NCBI GenBank assembly: GCA_010031985.1
Contig: RGYP01000034.1
Location: 1 to 10,800, forward strand
Length of the DNA stretch: 10,800 nucleotides
Source of the DNA: Gammaproteobacteria bacterium
Lineage (GTDB): Bacteria; Pseudomonadota; Gammaproteobacteria; Steroidobacterales; Steroidobacteraceae
Direction of reading: 5' to 3'
Numbering within the stretch: position 1 is the stretch's first letter; each line of letters opens with the position of its first letter. Below, piece by piece: positions 6,215-10,800 of this stretch. The notes under the pieces are model-generated. The model was given only the letters and a program-made list of their open reading frames with translations, ran no database searches and was not told the origin of the DNA. The position numbers were made by a program, and so were the translations under genes.

Positions 6215-7795
6215 ATGAACGCCGAAATGCAGAGCCACTCCTCGCTGCTCGAGCGCTTGCAAGCCTTGCTCGGGCGCGAGCACGTGTTGACCAACGCCAC
6301 CGAGCGCAGCTTCTATTCGACGGATATTTACCGCGAAGGCGCCCTGCCCATCGCCGTCGTACGTCCGACGAGTACGGCCGATGTGGCGCAGATCGTGCAG
6401 CTTGCCGTGGCCGAGGGCATCGCCCTCGTGCCGCGCGGTGGCGGTGCGTCGTACACCGACGGCTACACGCCGACCGAGGTCGGCTCGATCAGCATCGACA
6501 CCTCGCGCATGAATCGCATCCTCGAGATCAACGAGCGCGACATGTACTGCGTGGTCCAAGTGGGCGTCACCTGGGCCGCACTCAACGAAGCGCTCGCGAT
6601 CAAGGGTCTGCGCACGCCCTTTTTCGGCCCGTTTTCCGGGCTTGCGGCCACCGTCGGCGGCTCGCTGTCGCAGAACAGCGTGACTTGGGGCACCGGGGTG
6701 TTCGGCGTCTCGGGCGAGAGCACGCTCGGCGTCGAAGTCGTGCTCGGCAGCGGCGAGGTCATCAAGACCGGCTCCTGGGGTGCAGCGAATTCGGTGCCCT
6801 TTCTACGCTCCTACGGCCCCGATCTCACCGGACTCTTCATGGGCGACTGTGGCGCGCTCGGCGTGAAAACGACCGTGGCGCTGCGCCTGATGCCGCGCAA
6901 CAGCCACGTGATGGGGCTGTCGTTCGGCTTCAAAGATTTCGCCAGCATGTCCGCGGGCATGGAGGCCGCCGCCAAGCAGGGTCTGAATCTCACCAACTTC
7001 GGGCTCGACCCAGCGTTGCAGCAGGGACAACTCGGCAAGGCCGACGCGGCGACGGCCGTACAGTCGGCGCTTGCGGTCTGGAAGACCTCGCGCGGCATCA
7101 TCGACGGTGCGAAGCAGTTGTTGAAGATGGCCTTGGCCGGTCGCGGCTTTTTGAAGGGTGCCGTCTTCTCGGCCCATTGGGTGGTCGATGGCATCGACGA
7201 TGTCTCCTGCCGGGCGGCGGTCGCCAAACTGCGCGCGGCCCTGCAACCACATGGTGCCGAGGTGCCCGCCACCGTCCCGACCGTGGCGCATGCCATGCCC
7301 TTCATGCCGCTCTACAACGTGCGCAGCCCCCTCGGCGAGCGCTGGGTGCCGGTGCACGGCATCCTGCCGTTCTCGCGGGTGGCGGCGTTCCGTACTGAGC
7401 TCTCGAAGTACTACGAGCAGCACGCAGCGGACATGAAGCGCCTGAAAATCCGTTACGGCGCGATGTTCATGACCGTGGGCACCAACGGATTTTTGTACGA
7501 GCCGGTGTTCTACTGGGAAGACGGCTACAACATCACTCAGGAACGCCTGCTGCCCGAGGGCTATCAGGCCACCCTGCCGAAGTTCGCCGACAACCCCGAG
7601 GGGCGCGCGCTCGTCGACCAGATGAAGCACGGCATCGCCGACCTCTTTCAGCGTCACGGCGCAATTCACCTGCAGATCGGCAAGTTCTACCCCTACATGC
7701 GCGGTCGCGACCCGCACACCGCGAAGCTCATCCGCGAGCTCAAACAACTGGTAGACCCCCGGCGGCGCCTTAACCCGGGCGCGCTGGGCCTGTAG
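6215..7795 (+). CDS. FAD-binding PCMH/VAO-type oxidoreductase
   Basis: This 526-residue flavoprotein has an N-terminal FAD-binding PCMH domain (about residues 40-230) and a C-terminal substrate domain ending in the family's typical tail LVDPRRRLNPGALGL. Visible FAD-contact motifs are VRPTSTADVAQIV (49-61), VPRGGGASYTDGY (72-84) and FGPFSGLAATVGGSLSQN (137-154), followed by GVFGVSGESTLGVEVVLGSG and GDCGALGV (210-217). This fold includes D-lactate, glycolate and D-2-hydroxyglutarate dehydrogenases and vanillyl-alcohol oxidase/4-cresol dehydrogenase. I do not see the HxGDGNxH and EHGIG motifs of the GlcD/D-lactate group, so the substrate (alcohol, hydroxy acid or phenol) stays open. There is no signal peptide or membrane segment, so it is probably cytoplasmic. 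GAGG nine bases before the ATG supports the start. It follows the regulator by 15 bases and precedes etfBA by 72 bases, making ETF a plausible electron acceptor. Confidence 0.85.
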   Translation: MNAEMQSHSSLLERLQALLGREHVLTNATERSFYSTDIYREGALPIAVVRPTSTADVAQIVQLAVAEGIALVPRGGGASYTDGYTPTEVGSISIDTSRMNRILEINERDMYCVVQVGVTWAALNEALAIKGLRTPFFGPFSGLAATVGGSLSQNSVTWGTGVFGVSGESTLGVEVVLGSGEVIKTGSWGAANSVPFLRSYGPDLTGLFMGDCGALGVKTTVALRLMPRNSHVMGLSFGFKDFASMSAGMEAAAKQGLNLTNFGLDPALQQGQLGKADAATAVQSALAVWKTSRGIIDGAKQLLKMALAGRGFLKGAVFSAHWVVDGIDDVSCRAAVAKLRAALQPHGAEVPATVPTVAHAMPFMPLYNVRSPLGERWVPVHGILPFSRVAAFRTELSKYYEQHAADMKRLKIRYGAMFMTVGTNGFLYEPVFYWEDGYNITQERLLPEGYQATLPKFADNPEGRALVDQMKHGIADLFQRHGAIHLQIGKFYPYMRGRDPHTAKLIRELKQLVDPRRRLNPGALGL

Positions 7796-7798
7796 AAT
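7770..7798 (+). promoter_or_regulatory. Possible promoter of etfBA
   Basis: TTAACC (7770-7775) and TAGAAT (7793-7798) are separated by exactly 17 bases and match the sigma-70 -35 and -10 boxes at four and five of six positions. They overlap the last codons and stop of the flavoenzyme gene, and predict a start near 7805. If real, etfBA can be expressed independently of the regulator. Confidence 0.45.
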
Positions 7799-7831
7799 CG
7801 CGGCCCGATCAAGATCAACAGGGGCCGCGGT
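7797..7831 (+). repeat. Intercistronic inverted repeat (hairpin) before etfB
   Basis: CGCGGCCC (7799-7806) is the exact reverse complement of GGGCCGCG (7822-7829), with a 15-base loop; a U-G and an A-U pair extend the stem to ten. No T run follows, so it is not a standard intrinsic terminator. It may stabilise or process the transcript between the flavoenzyme gene and etfB, or attenuate read-through. Confidence 0.45.
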
Positions 7832-7867
7832 GACTGCGGCCGGCCATCCCAAGGAGCCTCACGGGCG

Positions 7868-8617
7868 ATGAAACGTATTCTCGTATCGATCAAGCGAGTG
7901 GTGGATTACAACGTGCGCATTCGGGTCAAGCCCGACGGCACCGGCGTGATCACGGACGGCGTCAAGATGAGCGTCAATCCGTTCGACGAAATCGCCCTCG
8001 AAGAGGCGCTGCGCATCAAAGAAAAAGGCTTCGCCGAAGAGGTGGTGGCCGTGTCCATCGGGCCTGCCGACTGCCAGCAGCAGTTGCGAACGGCGCTCGC
8101 CATGGGCGCCGATCGTGCGGTACACGTGCAGACCGATGCCATCATCGAACCGGGCACGGCGGCCCGTCTCATGCACAAACTCGCCGAGCGCGAGCAAGTG
8201 ATGCTCGCAATCCTCGGCAAGCAGGCCATCGACGACGACTGCAATCAGACCGGTCAAATGCTGGCTGCGCTCTGGGGACGACCGCAGGCCACCTTCGCCT
8301 CGAAGGTCGAGATCAACGGCGACAAGGCTCTCGTCACGCGCGAAGTCGACGCGGGACTCGAGACGCTCGAGATCGACCTGCCCGCCGTCATCACCGCCGA
8401 TCTGCGCCTCAACGAACCGCGCTACGTAAAGCTTCCCGACATCATGAAGGCGAAGAAAAAGCCGCTCGAGACCATCGATCCCACCGCGCTCGGCATAACG
8501 CCGGTCGAACGCCTGAAGGCCGTCAAGTTCGAGCCCCCTGCGCAGCGCAGCAAGGGCGTGATGGTCAAAGATGTGCAGGAGCTCGTCACCGCGCTGCGTG
8601 GCAAGGGCCTCGTTTAA
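7868..8617 (+). CDS. etfB: Electron transfer flavoprotein beta subunit
   Basis: This is the 249-residue beta subunit of the heterodimeric ETF, which collects electrons from flavin dehydrogenases and passes them to ETF:ubiquinone oxidoreductase at the membrane. The start MKRILVSIKRVVDYNVRIRV, the NPFDEIALEEALRIKE helix (37-52), GADRAVHV (80-87) and GKQAIDDDCNQTGQMLA (117-133, AMP-binding side) are standard for group I ETF-beta. The loop LNEPRYVKLPDIMKAKKKPL (181-200) closely matches the recognition loop that docks partner dehydrogenases in mitochondrial and proteobacterial ETF, so this is the respiratory rather than the electron-bifurcating kind. AAGGAG (7851-7856) lies 11 bases before the ATG. 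etfA follows after 37 bases, and the flavoenzyme gene is immediately upstream on the same strand. Confidence 0.96.
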   Translation: MKRILVSIKRVVDYNVRIRVKPDGTGVITDGVKMSVNPFDEIALEEALRIKEKGFAEEVVAVSIGPADCQQQLRTALAMGADRAVHVQTDAIIEPGTAARLMHKLAEREQVMLAILGKQAIDDDCNQTGQMLAALWGRPQATFASKVEINGDKALVTREVDAGLETLEIDLPAVITADLRLNEPRYVKLPDIMKAKKKPLETIDPTALGITPVERLKAVKFEPPAQRSKGVMVKDVQELVTALRGKGLV

Positions 8618-8654
8618 ATTCGCAGGGATCACCTCCCAGGGATCTGATACACAC

Positions 8655-9608
8655 ATGAGCAAGATTCTGATCGTCGCCGAACATGCCGGCGGCAAATTGA
8701 ACCCCGTCATCGCCAAGTGCGTACATTGCGCCAGCGGCATCCCGGGCGCCGAGATCCATCTGGCCGTCTTTGCCGCCGATGCGTCCGCCGTGGCCGCCCA
8801 AGCCGCGCAGATTGCCGGGGTCGCCAAAGTCGTCACGGTCACGCATGCGATCCACGCCAATCCGCTCGCCGCCACCTTGGCGCCGCAACTCGCCGAACTC
8901 GCGCAGGGTTACACGCACGTGTTCGGCCCATCGACCACCTTCGGCAAAGATTTGATGCCGAGGGTTGCGGCGCTACTCGATGCGCCGCAGGCCTCGGACA
9001 TCATGGCGGCCGAAAGCGCCACGCGCTTCAAGCGACCGATTTACGCCGGCAACGCGATCATCACCGTCGAAGTGGCGGCCGGCAGTCGCGTGGTCGCCAC
9101 CGTCCGCACGGCCTCGTTCGAAGCCGCGGGAGCCGCTGCCAGCCCGGCACCGATCGAAGCCGTCACTCTCTCGGCCACGCTGCCGACGCATACGCGTTTC
9201 GTCTCGGTCACCTCGGCCCGCAGCGATCGCCCCGATCTGCAGACCGCAAAGAAAGTCGTCTCCGGTGGCCGCGCGCTCGCGAGCGCCGACAATTTCAAAA
9301 TCCTCTACAGCCTCGCCGACAAGATGGGCGCAGCCGTGGGCGCCTCGCGCGCCGCCGTCGACGCCGGCTATGCGGCGAACGACATGCAAGTCGGGCAGAC
9401 CGGCAAGATCATCGCGCCCGACATCTACCTCGCCTTCGGCATCTCCGGCGCGATCCAGCACCTCACCGGGATCAAAGATGCGCGCACCATCGTCGCCATC
9501 AATAAAGATCCCGAAGCGCCGATCTTCGAAGTGGCGGACTACGGGCTCGTCGGCGATCTCTTTCAAGTGGCACCCGAATTCGAGAAGCTGATCTCGAGCG
9601 GCAGCTGA
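8655..9608 (+). CDS. etfA: Electron transfer flavoprotein alpha subunit
   Basis: This is the 317-residue alpha subunit of ETF, which holds the redox-active FAD in its C-terminal domain. The N-terminal alpha/beta domain starts MSKILIVAEHAGGKLNP. The C-terminal FAD domain shows VVSGGRALAS (201-210), VGASRAAVDAG (228-238), QVGQTGKIIAPDIYLAFG (245-262), then ISGAIQHLTGIKDA and IVAINKDPEAPIFEVADYGLVGDL (279-302), which together form the ETF-alpha signature. Length is normal. I chose the ATG at 8655 because the conserved N-terminus begins there; an earlier in-frame ATG at 8571 lies inside etfB and would add 28 unrelated residues. AGGGA (8638-8642) is 12 bases upstream, slightly far. A Cys22-x-x-Cys25 pair in the first helix is not something I expect in this family. 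It pairs with etfB and its stop overlaps the likely start of the next gene. Confidence 0.96.
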   Translation: MSKILIVAEHAGGKLNPVIAKCVHCASGIPGAEIHLAVFAADASAVAAQAAQIAGVAKVVTVTHAIHANPLAATLAPQLAELAQGYTHVFGPSTTFGKDLMPRVAALLDAPQASDIMAAESATRFKRPIYAGNAIITVEVAAGSRVVATVRTASFEAAGAAASPAPIEAVTLSATLPTHTRFVSVTSARSDRPDLQTAKKVVSGGRALASADNFKILYSLADKMGAAVGASRAAVDAGYAANDMQVGQTGKIIAPDIYLAFGISGAIQHLTGIKDARTIVAINKDPEAPIFEVADYGLVGDLFQVAPEFEKLISSGS

Positions 9609-10800
9609 ATACACGGCGTACGGGTCGAGCGTTCATCGCGCTGCTCGGCATCGCGAGCGCGCTCTCTGCGTTCGGCATGGCGAGCGTCGTGCCGGCGCTA
9701 CCACTGCTCGTCCGCTCCTTGCAGGCGGATTACGCCGCCGTGCAGTTCGTGGTCTCGGCCTATCTTTTCGGACTCGGACTTTTCCAGCCCGTACAGGGAT
9801 TGTTGAGCGATCGCTACGGACGCCGGCCGGTGCTGCTGGCGGGATACAGCTTGTTTCTGATCGCCAGTCTCGCCGCAAGTCTCGCAACGGACATCAGCAT
9901 GGTCATCGTTGCGCGTTTCTTCCAGGCCATGGGCGTGAGCGTGGCGACGGTGGTCACTCGCGCCATCGTGCGCGATTCCTTTGAACCCGGCCCTGCCGCC
10001 ACCGCGCTGTCGTTCATCACGGCGGTGATGGGCGTCGCGCCGGTGTTGGCGCCGCTCGTCGGCGGGCTCGCGAGCGAGGCCGCTGGCTGGCGCGGGATCT
10101 TCTGGCTGCACGCTGCAGTGGCGGCCTGCGTACTCGCCCTGCTCGCCTCGCAATTGCGCGAAACACGTCCGGCCAACGGCGCGCCCATGCGCTTCGGCGA
10201 ACTCCTGCGCGGTGCGCGAGTATTGCTCGGCGAACGCGGCTTCATGGGGCACTCGCTCACCTACAGCAGCGTGAGTGCGGGGGGCTTCATTTTCATCACC
10301 ATCGGCGCCGCGCTCTACGAAAAGCTCTTCGCGTTGTCGAGCAGCGAGTTCGGCGCGCTCTGGTCGGGTCTTGCGATCAGCTACGTGATCGGTGCAACGG
10401 CGGCCGGCCATTTGTCACGGCGCCGCGGCGTCTGGCAAACCACGCGGATCGGGCTCGTCTGCAACCTGGTCGCCACCAGCTTGTTCATCGTCGCTGCGTT
10501 CATCAGCGTACCGAGTTTATCGCTCTATAGTGGTTCACTCGGTTTGATGATGGTGGCCAACGGCATTCTCTCGCCCGTATCGCTTGCTGGCGCCGTCGAA
10601 GACAACCCGCAACTCGCAGGCGTCGCTGCCGGCCTCTCGAGTTCGATCGCCATGTTGCTATCGATGGTGAGCGCCATCCTTACCGGCGTGCTCTACGACG
10701 GCACGGCCCGCTGGTGCGCGGGCCTCATGGCCATCGCCTGTGTCGTTTGTTGGTGGGCAGCGAATCTCGCGCACCGCGCCCGCCTCGCCCGCACAGCATT
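9605..10800 (+). CDS. Bcr/CflA-type MFS drug-efflux transporter (3' end cut by window edge)
   Basis: The frame is open to the right edge and gives about 398 residues, close to the usual 400, so only the last few codons are missing. It is a 12-helix inner-membrane proton antiporter of the DHA1 group. Helix 1 is RAFIALLGIASALSAFGMASV; the loop after helix 2 has motif A, GLLSDRYGRRP (residues 65-75). RAIVRDSFEPG (119-129) and MGVAPVLAPLVGG (142-154) are characteristic of the Bcr/CflA subfamily. The start is odd: upstream of helix 1 there is no ATG, GTG or TTG back to an in-frame TAA at 9503. CTG at 9605 would give MNTRRTGRAFIALL, a normal N-terminus, and overlaps the etfA stop as CTGA. The in-frame ATG at 9674 would delete most of helix 1. 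It is probably co-transcribed with etfA; the exported compound is unknown. Confidence 0.85.
   Translation, partial: MNTRRTGRAFIALLGIASALSAFGMASVVPALPLLVRSLQADYAAVQFVVSAYLFGLGLFQPVQGLLSDRYGRRPVLLAGYSLFLIASLAASLATDISMVIVARFFQAMGVSVATVVTRAIVRDSFEPGPAATALSFITAVMGVAPVLAPLVGGLASEAAGWRGIFWLHAAVAACVLALLASQLRETRPANGAPMRFGELLRGARVLLGERGFMGHSLTYSSVSAGGFIFITIGAALYEKLFALSSSEFGALWSGLAISYVIGATAAGHLSRRRGVWQTTRIGLVCNLVATSLFIVAAFISVPSLSLYSGSLGLMMVANGILSPVSLAGAVEDNPQLAGVAAGLSSSIAMLLSMVSAILTGVLYDGTARWCAGLMAIACVVCWWAANLAHRARLARTA

Noticed and set aside
5620..7398. 592-codon plus-strand open frame spanning the regulator and flavoenzyme genes.
   Set aside because: Its composition is dominated by Arg, Ala, Gly and His with no domain motifs. 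It covers two well-supported genes in other frames, so it is a high-GC frame artefact.
7797..7831. Rho-independent terminator after the flavoenzyme gene.
   Set aside because: The stem is strong, but the loop is 15 bases and no T run follows; it is kept only as an inverted repeat.
8571..8654. Earlier ATG giving a 345-residue EtfA.
   Set aside because: The extra 28 residues overlap the end of etfB and are not part of the conserved ETF-alpha N-terminus, which starts exactly at 8655.
9674..9676. First in-frame ATG of the Bcr/CflA transporter as its start.
   Set aside because: It would remove most of transmembrane helix 1, which is clearly encoded upstream in the same frame.
1..10800. CRISPR arrays, tRNA or rRNA genes, insertion sequences, integrases, attachment sites and riboswitches.
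   Set aside because: I found no regularly spaced repeats, no structured-RNA sequence I recognise, no transposase or integrase motifs, and no long non-coding stretch except the 149-bp divergent region.

Overview
The window is high-GC bacterial DNA, densely coded on both strands, with nine recognisable protein genes and one small unidentified one. The electron-transfer flavoprotein (ETF) is the proteobacterial/mitochondrial type, the IclR-family regulator resembles MhpR, and the promoters look like sigma-70. Together these suggest a proteobacterium, most likely a soil or water gammaproteobacterium or a relative with broad catabolic ability; this assignment is an inference. I see no rRNA, tRNA, CRISPR array, insertion sequence or phage gene.

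The layout is divergent around a 149-bp control region (5229-5377). To the left, on the minus strand, a probable operon reads: PuuE-like polysaccharide-deacetylase-family hydrolase (4266-5228), NAD(P)-dependent aldehyde dehydrogenase (2755-4269), GPH/MelB-type sugar-cation-symporter-like transporter (1375-2721), membrane-anchored class C beta-lactamase/NylB-like serine hydrolase (139-1332), and the first 47 codons of a small membrane protein running off the left edge (1-142). Two of its junctions are 4-base ATGA overlaps and the others are gaps of 33 and 42 bases, which points to one transcript. To the right, on the plus strand, come an MhpR-like IclR regulator (5378-6199), an FAD-binding PCMH/VAO-type oxidoreductase (6215-7795), etfB (7868-8617), etfA (8655-9608) and a Bcr/CflA-type drug-efflux transporter (9605-10800, cut by the right edge).

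The divergent control region holds a perfect 18-bp palindrome (5295-5312), a good sigma-70-like promoter for the regulator gene (TGGACA, 17 bp, TACACT) and a -10-like element for the leftward operon. The palindrome is placed to serve both directions and is the best candidate operator for the regulator.

Working model (inference): the regulator senses an unidentified compound that is imported by the GPH-type transporter. The PuuE-like hydrolase opens or deacylates it, perhaps helped by the serine hydrolase. The flavoenzyme oxidises an intermediate and may pass electrons to the adjacent ETF, and the aldehyde dehydrogenase turns an aldehyde into an acid. No ring-cleavage or other pathway-defining enzyme is present, so the substrate cannot be named. 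etfBA may also be general-purpose genes with their own promoter. Unusual features are a probable CTG start codon in a CTGA overlap with etfA, and 7- and 8-base G tracts acting as the ribosome-binding regions of two GTG-started genes in the leftward operon.
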